This document shows positions 27,152-36,459 of a stretch of DNA of 64,000 nt, piece after piece. The notes under the pieces are model-generated. The model made no database searches. It saw only the letters and a list, made by a program, of their open reading frames with translations, and was not told the DNA's origin. Location of the stretch: NCBI RefSeq assembly GCF_002893765.1, contig NZ_CP025938.1:3429501-3493500 (forward strand). Reading direction: 5' to 3'. Source of the DNA: Tamlana carrageenivorans. Its GTDB lineage: Bacteria > Bacteroidota > Bacteroidia > Flavobacteriales > Flavobacteriaceae. The translations under genes were made by a program, and so were the position numbers. Within the stretch, counting starts at the first letter, position 1. Every line of letters begins with the position of its first letter.

Positions 27152-28738
27152 ATGAAAATATTTTCTAAAGAACAAATTTACGAAGGCGATCGATTAACCG
27201 AAGAAAGACAAAAAATCAGTTCGGTGGAACTTATGGAACGTGCCGGTGAACAAATTTTCAATTGGATGCATTTACGCATGCAAGGGGCTCCAGTTCCAAT
27301 ACATATTTTTTGTGGCATTGGAAATAACGGCGGCGACGGGTTAGTTTTAGCACGTCATTTGATTTTACACGGTTACCATGTAAAAACCTATATTGTAGGT
27401 TATAGTAACAAGCGTTCCGACGATTTTTTAGCGCACTATGAAAGGCTTAAAGGCGTTACAAAGTCTTGGCCAGAACCTATTGAAAATAGTAATGATTTCC
27501 CTGAAATTGATGAAAAAGACATTATTGTCGATGCTATTTTTGGAATTGGATTAAATCGTCCGGTTACCGATTGGGTTAAAGAATTGTTCGTTTATTTTAG
27601 AAAAACAAAAGCTTTTACCTTGTCTATTGATGTGCCTTCCGGACTTTTTGTGGATAAACCTGTAGCCGATGAAAATGATGTGGTTTGGGCTGGATTTACA
27701 TTAAGCTTTGCTTCTCCTAAATTGGTTTTCTTTTTACCTGAAACTGCGAAATATACCGCACAATGGGAAGTATTAGATATCGGGCTTGATCCAAATTATT
27801 TAATAAGTACTGAAACTGAAGCCGAATTAATTAGCAAGGTTGAAGTCGTACCAAACTATATCCCAAGAGACCGGTTTTCCCATAAAGGTGATTTTGGACA
27901 TGCTTTAGTAATTGGTGGAAGTTACGGTAAAATTGGTGCAGTCACCTTAACGAGTAAAGCCACTTTAACCACTGGAGCAGGGTTGGTGACAGCCTACATT
28001 CCTAAATGTGGGTACATTCCTTTGCAAGCCTCGTTTCCTGAAGCCATGGTGATTACAGACCGTGATGAAGAAAAAATTATTGACATTCAATTTGATATCG
28101 ATCCCACCGTGATTGGTTTAGGTATAGGGTTGGGAACCCACGATGATACTATAAAGGCTTTAGAAGCTTTTCTAAAAACCAATAAAAAACCATTAGTGAT
28201 TGATGCCGATGGAATTAATATTTTGGCAAAGAAAAAAACATTATTAAAATTACTTCCCGAAAACAGTATTTTAACACCACACCCCAAAGAGTTAGAACGC
28301 TTAATTGGTACTTGGACAGATGATTTCGATAAGCTTAGTAAGGTAAAAGCATTTACAAAAAAACACAAACTGATTGTCATTATAAAAGGCGCCTTTAGCA
28401 TCACTGTTTTTAATGATAAGCTTTATGTAAATACCACAGGGAATCCAGGTTTAGCGACGGCAGGTAGTGGGGATGTGCTAACCGGAATTGTTCTAGGGTT
28501 ATTGTCGCAAGGATACCACCCAACTTCCGCAGCCATTTTTGGTACTTATTTACATGGAAAATCTGCAGATCTCGCTGTTTTACAATGCGGATTTGAAAGT
28601 TTAACCGCCAGCCATGTTATCGAGTATATTGGAGATGCTTTTATAGATTTATTCAAACAACCAGAGCAACCAGTGGAGCCAGAAACAAATACTGAAGCAG
28701 AAAAGGAAAAAGAAGCAAATCCTGAGAAACAAAAATAA
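27152..28738 (+). CDS. nnrD: Bifunctional NAD(P)HX epimerase / ADP-dependent NAD(P)HX dehydratase
   Basis: Repairs damaged hydrated NADH and NADPH. The N-terminal epimerase domain (about 1-215) shows CGIGNNGGDGLVLARHL and IVDAIFGIG. The C-terminal ribokinase-like dehydratase domain shows VIGGSYGKIGAVTL, VIDADGIN, LTPHPKEL and NPGLATAGSGDVLTG. At 528 residues it is slightly longer than usual because of a Glu/Pro-rich C-terminal tail (about the last 28 residues: PEQPVEPETNTEAEKEKE...), whose role is unknown. It is transcribed divergently from the thr operon. Confidence 0.95.
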   Translation: MKIFSKEQIYEGDRLTEERQKISSVELMERAGEQIFNWMHLRMQGAPVPIHIFCGIGNNGGDGLVLARHLILHGYHVKTYIVGYSNKRSDDFLAHYERLKGVTKSWPEPIENSNDFPEIDEKDIIVDAIFGIGLNRPVTDWVKELFVYFRKTKAFTLSIDVPSGLFVDKPVADENDVVWAGFTLSFASPKLVFFLPETAKYTAQWEVLDIGLDPNYLISTETEAELISKVEVVPNYIPRDRFSHKGDFGHALVIGGSYGKIGAVTLTSKATLTTGAGLVTAYIPKCGYIPLQASFPEAMVITDRDEEKIIDIQFDIDPTVIGLGIGLGTHDDTIKALEAFLKTNKKPLVIDADGINILAKKKTLLKLLPENSILTPHPKELERLIGTWTDDFDKLSKVKAFTKKHKLIVIIKGAFSITVFNDKLYVNTTGNPGLATAGSGDVLTGIVLGLLSQGYHPTSAAIFGTYLHGKSADLAVLQCGFESLTASHVIEYIGDAFIDLFKQPEQPVEPETNTEAEKEKEANPEKQK

Positions 28739-28792
28739 AACATTTCTTTTCTTTAGGTTGTCTTTTTTAAGTGTCTAAATTTATAAAAAGAA

Positions 28793-28837
28793 AAAGAGGC
28801 TGAATTGTTAGGTTTTAACTAATAACTCAGCCTCTTT
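28793..28837. terminator. Bidirectional terminator
   Basis: AAAGAGGCTGA (28793-28803) pairs perfectly with TCAGCCTCTTT (28827-28837). It lies between the converging nnrD and TlpA-family genes and has A/T tracts on both sides. Confidence 0.85.
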
Positions 28838-28856
28838 AATATCATTTATAATGGTA

Positions 28857-30230
28857 TTAAATATTTAACTCGGTTAACATTTCAACCAATTTAGGATCTG
28901 AAGGTCTAGGCGCATTAGGGTCAACAATATTTCCAGCAGTATCTACTAAAATAAATCTAGGAATACCCTGAATTTGGTAATCTTTTACAAAATCAGACTT
29001 CCAATCATTATCAGCTAATAACTGCACACCTTGTAAATTTTCAGTTTCAATCATTTTTTTCCATTTTTCACGGTCTGAAACCTTGTCGATGGAAAGGCTA
29101 ACAAATTCAATGTTTTTATCGTGATATGTTTTTTCCAATTCTTTTAAGAAAGGGATTTCTCGTTTACATGGTCCGCACCAAGTCGCCCAAACATCGATAT
29201 ACACATATTTACCTTTTAAATCATCTAAAGAGGTAGTACCGCCTTTATAGTTTTCATAATTTACGAATTTAGGAGATGGTTTACCTTTTGCCACGGCAGT
29301 AAGTTTGTTATACTTTTCGGTAATTACGGCTTTATTGTCTTCATTTGTTGAAATGCTCATAAACGTGTTATAAAACGACTCAATATCTTTTGATCGTGCC
29401 ATAGATTGATTAGCAAAATCAAACAAAAAGGTGTTTTTAATAAGCTCTGAAGGAATATTTTTTACTGTTTTGAAAAAAGCTTCTTCTTGGCTTAAAGAAT
29501 CTTTTGTCATGAATTCAGTAATCTCAGACACATAATGATCGGTAACAATTTTTTTGTAACTAGGAGATTCTTTATAATCGCTTTCATTAGAGTAGTCGAA
29601 GCCATCTAACCCCTTTAAGAAATCATCTGAGGCTTTAAATTCTTGGTCTCTCGTAAAATACCTATGTCCTTTTTCATAAACATTTAAACCAACTAAATAA
29701 TTGTAATGAAGTTCCTTTTGTTCCGAAGTTTTAAACTTTTCAGAAATTCCTGGCGTATTATTTAAAAGTGCCGTTAACGAGTCTTTAATAGCTAATTGTT
29801 TATTTTTAAAATCGGCTTCATTTAAAGAATAAAAACTAGCATTATCGCCTATTAATAATGGAGTTTTCTCGCGTTTTTTTATAAGGTAGTTGTTTTCTGC
29901 AGCACCTTCACCAGAAATGACTAAGGAATTTTTAAAATCGGCTGCATCATAATTAATGTTTAAATTATAACCAGAATCTAGGTATAAAAAAACAGGGTTT
30001 TTAGTATCATATAAAACGTAAGAACCTTTTTCAACCGTTAATGTATCAGTAAAAGTTCCATCGGCAGCAACCTCTATAACCTCAGTAAAGGATTGGTCTT
30101 GGGTGTTAATTGATAATTCTGCTGGTAATTTATTTGTTATTTTACCAGAAATCACAATATAATCTGGCTTTGTTTCTGTTTTACAGCTGAAAGCAGATAC
30201 TGCTAAAGCTAAAAGTAGGATTTTTTTCAT
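28857..30230 (-). CDS. TlpA-family thioredoxin-like lipoprotein
   Basis: Periplasm-facing thiol-disulfide protein of 457 residues. The signal sequence MKKILLLALAVSAFSC ends in a lipobox Cys (16). A DUF4369-like N-terminal beta domain (about 25-120) is followed by a helical middle region. The C-terminal thioredoxin fold (about 320-457) has the redox motif WCGPCK in IDVWATWCGPCKREIPF. Such proteins are common in Bacteroidota and reduce periplasmic disulfides, though the partner is not known. Probably monocistronic. Confidence 0.88.
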   Translation of the reverse strand: MKKILLLALAVSAFSCKTETKPDYIVISGKITNKLPAELSINTQDQSFTEVIEVAADGTFTDTLTVEKGSYVLYDTKNPVFLYLDSGYNLNINYDAADFKNSLVISGEGAAENNYLIKKREKTPLLIGDNASFYSLNEADFKNKQLAIKDSLTALLNNTPGISEKFKTSEQKELHYNYLVGLNVYEKGHRYFTRDQEFKASDDFLKGLDGFDYSNESDYKESPSYKKIVTDHYVSEITEFMTKDSLSQEEAFFKTVKNIPSELIKNTFLFDFANQSMARSKDIESFYNTFMSISTNEDNKAVITEKYNKLTAVAKGKPSPKFVNYENYKGGTTSLDDLKGKYVYIDVWATWCGPCKREIPFLKELEKTYHDKNIEFVSLSIDKVSDREKWKKMIETENLQGVQLLADNDWKSDFVKDYQIQGIPRFILVDTAGNIVDPNAPRPSDPKLVEMLTELNI

Positions 30231-30391
30231 TGTTTTTATTGGTTTTGCCCAAATGTAATAATTTGAAATAGGCTTGTTACTATTTTAGATTTATATTAAC
30301 ATTTTGTTTTTATGTTTAGTACTGAATTACAAGCTATTATGTTATAAACCATAACTTAATATCATTGCTTAAAGTGCTTTTTAAGCATAAA

Positions 30392-30421
30392 AAAAGCAGA
30401 TGAAAAATTCCATCTGCTTTT
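30392..30421 (-). terminator. Terminator of the PL7 gene
   Basis: AAAAGCAGATG (30392-30402) pairs with CATCTGCTTTT (30411-30421) over an 8-nt loop, with flanking A/T runs, just past the stop of the alginate lyase gene. Confidence 0.85.
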
Positions 30422-30440
30422 AAAAGTATGTCATTAACGC

Positions 30441-32051
30441 TTATTTTTTAATAACGCGTTTATTAACTGTATTATTTTTTCCTGAAAATTTGAAGATATA
30501 TAAACCAGATTTTAAGTTTGATATATCCATTGAATTTCCTGGAATAGCTTGTTTTGAAACTAATTTACCTACTAAGTTGTAAATTTCAACAGTTTCAAAA
30601 TCTTTTGCATTAGCAATATTTATAACATTACTAGCAGGGTTAGGATAAATGGATAATGCATTGTTATTAGCATGTACATCACCAGTGCTTAATGTTGAAC
30701 AACTTCCATTTTGTCCATAAATATGTACCTCGGCAATACTGGTCCAACCAGTATTCGCACTGTTTCCATGACCAACAATTTTAACATAACGACCATTGCT
30801 TCCTGTTAAATCAAATTTTTGTTCATCATCAACTGTGTAGCCTGTTTTGTAGCTATCTTGGTTGGTAATAACATTTGTAAAAGTAGCACCTTTATCATCA
30901 GAAACAGCAATGTCAAAATTTGTCGTTCTAATATCAGCTTTTAAGAAATGAATACCTATTTCGGTTAAATCGCGGTTACAACCTAAATCGAAAGTAATAG
31001 AAGCTTCACCTACTGAAGCATCAGCAGCCCAATAGAAATCTGCTGTTACGACATTATCAAAAGCATAAGGTGAACCTACATTATTTTTACCAGTTTCTGT
31101 TCCAACACCTATAGCATCTAAAATGGTGATTTCATTTTCAGCAGGAGGTGTAGTTCCTGGAGCAGGAGGGTCAACGCCACCTTCACCGGCACCATCGGCA
31201 ACACCATCGTGAATCACACTAAAATTGTAAACTTCAACTTCACCGTAATTTAAAGCATTTGGATCGTAAGTTTGCCCTGCTTTATCAGCGTATTCTTTTT
31301 CTTTAGAAACATTAGATTGGGTGTAGTTTCCAACTTTAAAATAGGTTTGGTTATAGTTTAAATCCATGACATAATCGTTGCCATTTGCTGTATCCTTAAC
31401 TAAATACTGAGATGCAGTTCCAGCATCGTATTGGGTTTTTAGATTACCGTCTTCTGAATAATAACAATAATGCTTACCATCAATCACTTCAAAAATAACT
31501 TCGTGTTTTGTGCCTAATTGATAATTTGTTTTAATAGTAAAATCGGGTCTTAATTTGCCACCGTTAAATGATAAAAATAAATGTTCGCCTTCTAACCTTA
31601 ATACCATAGCATCGTCAATACCATCATCTTTGTTACCATGAATTTGAGTAGCTACTAAATGATTTTTGTAAGTAGGTAAGTGGGTAATAGCTTGCTCGAC
31701 ATAAATAACATGTTGTCCAGCGGTTGTCCAATATACATCTAAACTTCCATCAGGTAGTCTTTCACGAAGCTCAGAGCGAATGTAGTTTGAGTTAGCAGTA
31801 GATCCGTTACTTCCATTAATTTCTACTCGAAATACGATAGCATCATTTGTGTTATTCACGTAGAAGTAGTCTTGATTTGGGTACTCACAAAGTGGTTTTT
31901 GTTCTGAACCATCTGGTTTTGTGATTTTCCACTGACTACAATTAGTCATCAAGTCAGCAGGAATAGTTTGTGCTATCAATTTAGGGTTAAAAGCACAAAA
32001 TATCATGCAAATTGTAAACAATCGCATGATTTTAAGTAAATTTTGTTTCAT
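30441..32051 (-). CDS. Polysaccharide lyase family 7 alginate lyase with discoidin-like domain and T9SS signal
   Basis: Secreted enzyme that cleaves alginate by beta-elimination. After a signal peptide (to about LIAQ, 28) the PL7 domain (about 30-280) shows the three family motifs RSELRE, QIHG and YFKVGNYTQS. The His variant QIH is linked to preference for guluronate-containing stretches. A Pro/Gly linker (about 285-305) leads to an F5/8 type C-like carbohydrate-binding domain (about 307-448). The last 75 residues (YPNPASNVINI...NKRVIKK) are a type A T9SS sorting domain, so the enzyme is exported by the type IX system. No SusC/SusD pair or other alginate genes are adjacent. Confidence 0.93.
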   Translation of the reverse strand: MKQNLLKIMRLFTICMIFCAFNPKLIAQTIPADLMTNCSQWKITKPDGSEQKPLCEYPNQDYFYVNNTNDAIVFRVEINGSNGSTANSNYIRSELRERLPDGSLDVYWTTAGQHVIYVEQAITHLPTYKNHLVATQIHGNKDDGIDDAMVLRLEGEHLFLSFNGGKLRPDFTIKTNYQLGTKHEVIFEVIDGKHYCYYSEDGNLKTQYDAGTASQYLVKDTANGNDYVMDLNYNQTYFKVGNYTQSNVSKEKEYADKAGQTYDPNALNYGEVEVYNFSVIHDGVADGAGEGGVDPPAPGTTPPAENEITILDAIGVGTETGKNNVGSPYAFDNVVTADFYWAADASVGEASITFDLGCNRDLTEIGIHFLKADIRTTNFDIAVSDDKGATFTNVITNQDSYKTGYTVDDEQKFDLTGSNGRYVKIVGHGNSANTGWTSIAEVHIYGQNGSCSTLSTGDVHANNNALSIYPNPASNVINIANAKDFETVEIYNLVGKLVSKQAIPGNSMDISNLKSGLYIFKFSGKNNTVNKRVIKK

Positions 32052-32085
32052 TTGTTAGAGTTTTGGGTTATTAGTTTGTGTAAAA

Positions 32086-32115
32086 AACTGGTTTACCTAT
32101 CTGGTTCACCAGTTT
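32086..32115 (-). promoter_or_regulatory. Double GntR/FadR-like operator upstream of the PL7 gene
   Basis: Two tandem boxes, CTGGTTTACC (32088-32097) and CTGGTTCACCAG (32101-32112), sit in a 30-bp palindrome-like block flanked by AA/TT. CTGGT-N2-ACCAG resembles operators of FCD-domain GntR regulators. The block lies between the predicted promoter and the ATG, where a bound repressor would block transcription. Confidence 0.5.
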
Positions 32116-32124
32116 ACGACATAG

Positions 32125-32155
32125 CGAATTTATATAAAAGAAGCTAAATAAACAA
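32125..32155 (-). promoter_or_regulatory. Candidate PL7 promoter
   Basis: TTG at 32155-32153 and TAAATTCG at 32132-32125 are 20 bp apart, matching the -33/-7 promoter with one mismatch in the -7 box. The expected start falls next to the double operator. Confidence 0.4.
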
Positions 32156-32288
32156 GCTTAAAAGCTCTAGATCCTAACCAATTTAGAAAAACTACTTAGA
32201 TATTAGGCTGTAAAAAAACCTTTCTACTTACCTTAAAGTCGATAACAAATAAGCTGAAATAATAGTAAAAAAGAATGGTGGTAATAAA

Positions 32289-33143
32289 TTACACACGATG
32301 TGTTAAAGAGTCGAAACTTTTAGTTTTTGGAATAATCCCCAATTTAAATAATGTCTGTTGAATTTCGATGAGCATGTGTTCATCAATTAATTCTTGCGAC
32401 CATTCCGTAAGGTTTAACCAGTCTTGAACATCTTCGAAATGCAAATTATAACGGTTAGCTATGGTTTTATCAATACTTGGAATGCTCTTGAAGTCTGCCG
32501 TAGTTTTATTAATAATGTCAAGAATAGATTTTAGCACAGGCTCATGATTTTTAATAAAATCTTCACGAGCAGCAATAACGAAACAGGGCCAAGGGGTTGG
32601 GCAATCGGAAATACGTCTAAAAACACCTTGATCTACAATAGGTTTGGTCATAAATTTTTCCCATAAAAAATAATCGGCTTTACCTTCAGTAAGACCTTTT
32701 ACAGCACCTTCAAGGTTATTTATGATTTCGAAATTTAAATCGGTGTCCAAATTCCAATGGTAATTTTCAGCATTAACATATGTCATTAAATGCGAACCAG
32801 AACCGTAACGACTAATGGCTGCTTTGCGTCCTTTAAGTTGGGCAACTGTTTCAAATTTAGAATTGTTAGCTACGTGAACACCCCAAATTAAAGGCGATTG
32901 CACAAAAGTTTGCACAATTTTGCTTGGGTTACCAGCAATAATATCTTTCACAATGCCTTCGGTTAAAAGGATGGCTATATCGATATCGCCTGCTCTTAAT
33001 CCTTTACACATGGCGCCCGTACCTTCGGGATAGTCTTGCCAACGTAAATTGATGTTTTCCGCTTGGTATGCACCACTTTTTATGGTGAGATGCCACGCTA
33101 AGTTAAAATGTTCTGGAACACCACCAATCTTTACGTTTTTCAT
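32289..33143 (-). CDS. Periplasmic-binding-protein-fold (NMT1/SsuA-like) protein without signal peptide
   Basis: A 284-residue protein that looks like the substrate-binding proteins of nitrate/sulfonate-type ABC systems: MKNVKIGGVPEHFNLAWHLTIKSGAY at the start, the repeated domain hinge AAISRYGSGSHLM and a YFLWEKFMTKP stretch. It has no signal peptide or lipobox and no permease or ATPase gene nearby, so it may act in the cytoplasm. Signal-less proteins of this fold include enzymes (MqnA, MqnD, Thi5), but no diagnostic residue ties it to one of them. It is the last gene of a four-gene operon, 12 bp after the nucleoside phosphorylase. Confidence 0.7.
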   Translation of the reverse strand: MKNVKIGGVPEHFNLAWHLTIKSGAYQAENINLRWQDYPEGTGAMCKGLRAGDIDIAILLTEGIVKDIIAGNPSKIVQTFVQSPLIWGVHVANNSKFETVAQLKGRKAAISRYGSGSHLMTYVNAENYHWNLDTDLNFEIINNLEGAVKGLTEGKADYFLWEKFMTKPIVDQGVFRRISDCPTPWPCFVIAAREDFIKNHEPVLKSILDIINKTTADFKSIPSIDKTIANRYNLHFEDVQDWLNLTEWSQELIDEHMLIEIQQTLFKLGIIPKTKSFDSLTHRV

Positions 33144-33155
33144 ATTAGTATATAA

Positions 33156-34025
33156 CTATTCTACCAGCTTATTTAAAGTGTAATGAATCAATTTTTCTAT
33201 GGCGGCTAATGGGTTTTTACTAAAAGTGCCATTCGCACGATTGGCTATTATAGCATTAAGAGATAAAGCATTATGGCCCAGTAATTTTGACAAACCATAA
33301 ATGGCTGACGTTTCCATTTCAAAATTAGAAATCACCATACCATTAAAATTAAAATTATCCATTTTAGTATTTAATTCGGGATCTTGAATTTCTAATCTTA
33401 AAACACGGCCTTGAGGACCATAAAAACCACCTGCTGTGGCTGTTAACCCCTTGTGTGTTAAGTTGCTTTCCAGCTTTTTTTCAAGAGATTCACTACCGCG
33501 AATAACTATTGGTGTCGCTTTATTGGGACTCCAGTTGGTAAGTTGTATAAAAGCCTTTTCGATGTCTGGATTTTTAATATGATCCATTTGATAAGCATGA
33601 AGCATTCCGTTTATATCTAAACCGTGGGTGCTTAAAACAAAGGCGTCAACCGGAATGTTTTCTTGAAGCGATCCTGAAGTGCCAATTCTAATAACGTCAA
33701 GCTTAGTTAGATTTTCTTTAATTTGTCTGGTTTTAAAATTGATGTTAACCAAAGCATCTAATTCATTCATCACGATATCAATGTTATCTGGGCCAATACC
33801 TGTCGATAATACGGTAATACGTTTCCCTTTATAGGTTCCAGTATGGGTTTTAAACTCACGTTTTTGAGTTTTAAATTCGATATCATCAAAATGTTTTGAT
33901 ATTTTTTCCACACGATTTTGATCGCCAACTAATAACACCGTATTCGCTATGTTTTCAGGTTTTAAATTCAAATGATAAATACTACCATCAGGATTTAAAA
34001 TAAGTTCTGACTCCTTAATCGTCAT
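33156..34025 (-). CDS. Nucleoside phosphorylase (uridine phosphorylase-like)
   Basis: PNP/UDP family enzyme of 289 residues that cleaves a nucleoside with phosphate. Visible signs are the phosphate-site GDQNRV, STGIGPDNIDI, RIGTSGSLQ and the ribose-binding NFEMETSAIY. The pattern fits uridine phosphorylase better than purine phosphorylases, but the base specificity is not certain. Its ATG lies 11 bp inside the end of the DUF1835 gene. Confidence 0.86.
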   Translation of the reverse strand: MTIKESELILNPDGSIYHLNLKPENIANTVLLVGDQNRVEKISKHFDDIEFKTQKREFKTHTGTYKGKRITVLSTGIGPDNIDIVMNELDALVNINFKTRQIKENLTKLDVIRIGTSGSLQENIPVDAFVLSTHGLDINGMLHAYQMDHIKNPDIEKAFIQLTNWSPNKATPIVIRGSESLEKKLESNLTHKGLTATAGGFYGPQGRVLRLEIQDPELNTKMDNFNFNGMVISNFEMETSAIYGLSKLLGHNALSLNAIIANRANGTFSKNPLAAIEKLIHYTLNKLVE

Positions 34026-34956
34026 AGTGCACAGATTTTATAAGTTTGTTTTGAGATCGACTAAAATAAAAGGCTGCTTTTTTGACGCCTCCATACATTA
34101 TATGGTTTTCAATTTTTTCTGCACAATTAAGCTGGTTTTCGAGTGCTAAATAGCCATCTCTATTTAATTCAATATGATCTTCTTTAATAGTATAAAGCAC
34201 ACTTAACTCATCAATAATTCTAGTAAGTTGAAGGTCTCCGTAGCCAAAAAAGCCTTGATAATTAAGAATGTAGCCTAATAAGTGGTTTTTAGAAGTAATT
34301 TTGTTTTTATGAATGATTTTAAGAATATTTCTTTCAAGGTCGTTTAAACCAGAAACCGAATCGGGAAAACGCTCTAAATGCGCTTTTAAGCAGTTGCTCA
34401 AGTAATTAAACGAAGAGCTTTTTACGATAAGAGGTTTTAGTAAATTATGATCGATACCGCAATAAATACTCCACACATTTCGTGCTAATTCTAAATCTTC
34501 AGCGGTAAGCAATACTTTGTTGTGATAGTGTGCTAACAGTTGTTCGGTGCTTAGTTCTGAAAGCCCTTTTAGAGTCTTACTGCCTTTAACGCGGCCGCTG
34601 CATACCAAATAAATAGGCAAATGCATTTGTTTCTGTTTTAGCAGACTTATAATGGCAACCATGTTAATATGGCAAAATAAATCGTACTCAAACCACAATA
34701 CAATTTCAGAATAAAGGTCGGGATGATCCAGTTTTTCTAATTCACTTTCAATAAGTTCATTATCCACTTCAACATCATAAAACTTTTTAAAATGAATTCT
34801 GCGTAATTCTAAAAACTCTTCCGAAAAAACCTTTTCTGTAGTAGGACCTTCACATAACATGGCTTGCCATGTTAGAAATTCACCTTCAATTTTCAATTCG
34901 TTTAAAAAGTTGGTTAAAACAGAACCATTAGTAATGTGAAGTATCTTCTTTTCCAT
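34015..34956 (-). CDS. DUF1835 domain-containing protein
   Basis: A 313-residue cytoplasmic protein that starts MEKKILHITNGSVLTNFLNEL, the DUF1835 signature. The Glu-rich LCEGPT and LWFEYDLFCHIN segments are also family-like, and a C-terminal DUF3658-like region may follow. The function of the family is not established. It is flanked by a SUI1-like gene (3 bp upstream) and overlaps the phosphorylase. Confidence 0.78.
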   Translation of the reverse strand: MEKKILHITNGSVLTNFLNELKIEGEFLTWQAMLCEGPTTEKVFSEEFLELRRIHFKKFYDVEVDNELIESELEKLDHPDLYSEIVLWFEYDLFCHINMVAIISLLKQKQMHLPIYLVCSGRVKGSKTLKGLSELSTEQLLAHYHNKVLLTAEDLELARNVWSIYCGIDHNLLKPLIVKSSSFNYLSNCLKAHLERFPDSVSGLNDLERNILKIIHKNKITSKNHLLGYILNYQGFFGYGDLQLTRIIDELSVLYTIKEDHIELNRDGYLALENQLNCAEKIENHIMYGGVKKAAFYFSRSQNKLIKSVHYDD

Positions 34957-34959
34957 AAA

Positions 34960-35289
34960 TTAGCCGCCTACGCGTTTTACGTTAAATCCTTTTTCTTTTA
35001 GCATTTTCATGATTTTATCGCGGTAATCACCCTGAATGATAATTTTATCATCTTTAAAACTACCACCAACGCTAAGTTTGGTTTTTATTTCCTTGGCTAA
35101 AATTTTAAAATCCTCGGTAGCACCGGTGTAACCTTCTAAAATGGTAATAGGTTTACCTTTACGCTTCTCGTATTTACATAAAATAGGATCGTCCTGCATC
35201 CAAATATTATCATCACTATTTGTAGTGGCTTCTGGTGTTTCTTCTATATGATCTGGAAATAAATTTTTTAACTGATCTTGTAAATCCAT
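34960..35289 (-). CDS. SUI1/YciH-family translation initiation factor-like protein
   Basis: A 109-residue homologue of eukaryotic eIF1. The SUI1 fold covers about 42-109, with KRKGKPITILEGYTG, LKTKLSVGGSFKDDKIIIQGDY in modified form (KTKLSVGGSFKDD) and the GFNVKRVGG end. The first 35 residues are acidic and variable. YciH in Escherichia coli can influence start-codon selection under stress; the role here is inferred. It heads the four-gene operon ending at 32289. Confidence 0.9.
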   Translation of the reverse strand: MDLQDQLKNLFPDHIEETPEATTNSDDNIWMQDDPILCKYEKRKGKPITILEGYTGATEDFKILAKEIKTKLSVGGSFKDDKIIIQGDYRDKIMKMLKEKGFNVKRVGG

Positions 35290-35350
35290 TTACTATGCTT
35301 TATAGGGTATTAAGGTAGTTGTTTTTGTGACTTCTTTTTCAATATGCAAG

Positions 35351-36298
35351 TTATTTTATTAATCCCAATTCTATTAAACGCTCTCTTAAAAACTCACCGG
35401 CAGTAATGTCTTCATAAGCTTTTGGGTGTTCTTTATCAATACATGCTTCTAGAACATCTAATTTCATAGCACTAATGGGGTGCATAAAAAATGGAATGGA
35501 ATAACGCGAGGTTCCCCAAAGTTCTTTTGGCGGATTGATAACACGGTGTATGGTTGATTTTAACTGGTTATTAGTGTGTCTAGAAAGCATATCGCCCACA
35601 TTAATCATCAGTTCATCTGGTTCTGCTATAGCATCAACCCATTCGCCCTTATGATTTTGAACTTGTAAACCGCGCCCTTGAGCTCCCATTAATAGCGTAA
35701 TTAAATTAATGTCGCCGTGAGCCGCAGCACGCACGGCTTCTTTAGGTTCTTCGGTAATAGGAGGGTAGTGTATGGGTCTTAGAATAGAGTTGCCATTACG
35801 AATGTATTGGTCAAAATAGGTTTCTTCTAAATTAAGATGAATGGCTAATGCGCGCAAGACATATTTTGCGGTTTTTTCTAGCATTTTATAAGCTTCTTTT
35901 CCTGTTGAATTAAAATGCGGAAGTTCTTCCACTATAACATTTTCAGGGTATTCAGCTTTCAAAGCATCATCATCTTCAACATATTGTCCAAAATGCCAAA
36001 ACTCTTTTAAGTCGCCTTCTTTCTTTCCTTTAGCACTTTCTTTCCCAAAAGACACGTAACCACGTTGTCCGCCAATTTCAGGGATTTCGTATTTCTGTTT
36101 GGTTTCAATAGGTAAGTCAAAAAAGCTTTTAATTTCTTTATAAAGATTTTCTTCAAGCTCATGGTTTAAAAAATGACCTTTTAAAGCCACAAAACCAATC
36201 TCTTCATAAGCTTTACCAATGGCATCTACAAAATTTTGTTTTTTGGTAGCGTCATTAGAAATGAAATCTTTTAAATCGACACTAGGAATCCTATTCAT
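35351..36298 (-). CDS. Isopenicillin N synthase-like 2-oxoglutarate/Fe(II) oxygenase
   Basis: Fe(II)-dependent oxygenase of about 315 residues. The metal-binding triad is seen as HGDINLITLL (His, Asp) and HRVINPP (His), and the 2-oxoglutarate-binding RxS is RYSIPFF. I choose the start at 36298 (MNRIPSVDLKDF), where the family domain begins; the open frame runs 15 residues further to 36343 with Cys/His-rich residues that look non-coding. The substrate is unknown; ethylene-forming or flavonol-type chemistry cannot be deduced. Divergent from the E1 gene. Confidence 0.85.
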   Translation of the reverse strand: MNRIPSVDLKDFISNDATKKQNFVDAIGKAYEEIGFVALKGHFLNHELEENLYKEIKSFFDLPIETKQKYEIPEIGGQRGYVSFGKESAKGKKEGDLKEFWHFGQYVEDDDALKAEYPENVIVEELPHFNSTGKEAYKMLEKTAKYVLRALAIHLNLEETYFDQYIRNGNSILRPIHYPPITEEPKEAVRAAAHGDINLITLLMGAQGRGLQVQNHKGEWVDAIAEPDELMINVGDMLSRHTNNQLKSTIHRVINPPKELWGTSRYSIPFFMHPISAMKLDVLEACIDKEHPKAYEDITAGEFLRERLIELGLIK

Positions 36299-36459
36299 GA
36301 GGTTTAATTTATGATGAGTGTTACACAAATGTACGAAAAACATTGAAAAAATTTAGACGGCGTATTGCATGGACAAAACCATAGAAAGCAGCGCAAATTA
36401 TGGTATCTTTGATTTGTTTTATAATAAAGATTTAAAACCCTTATAACGGTCGATTTGGC

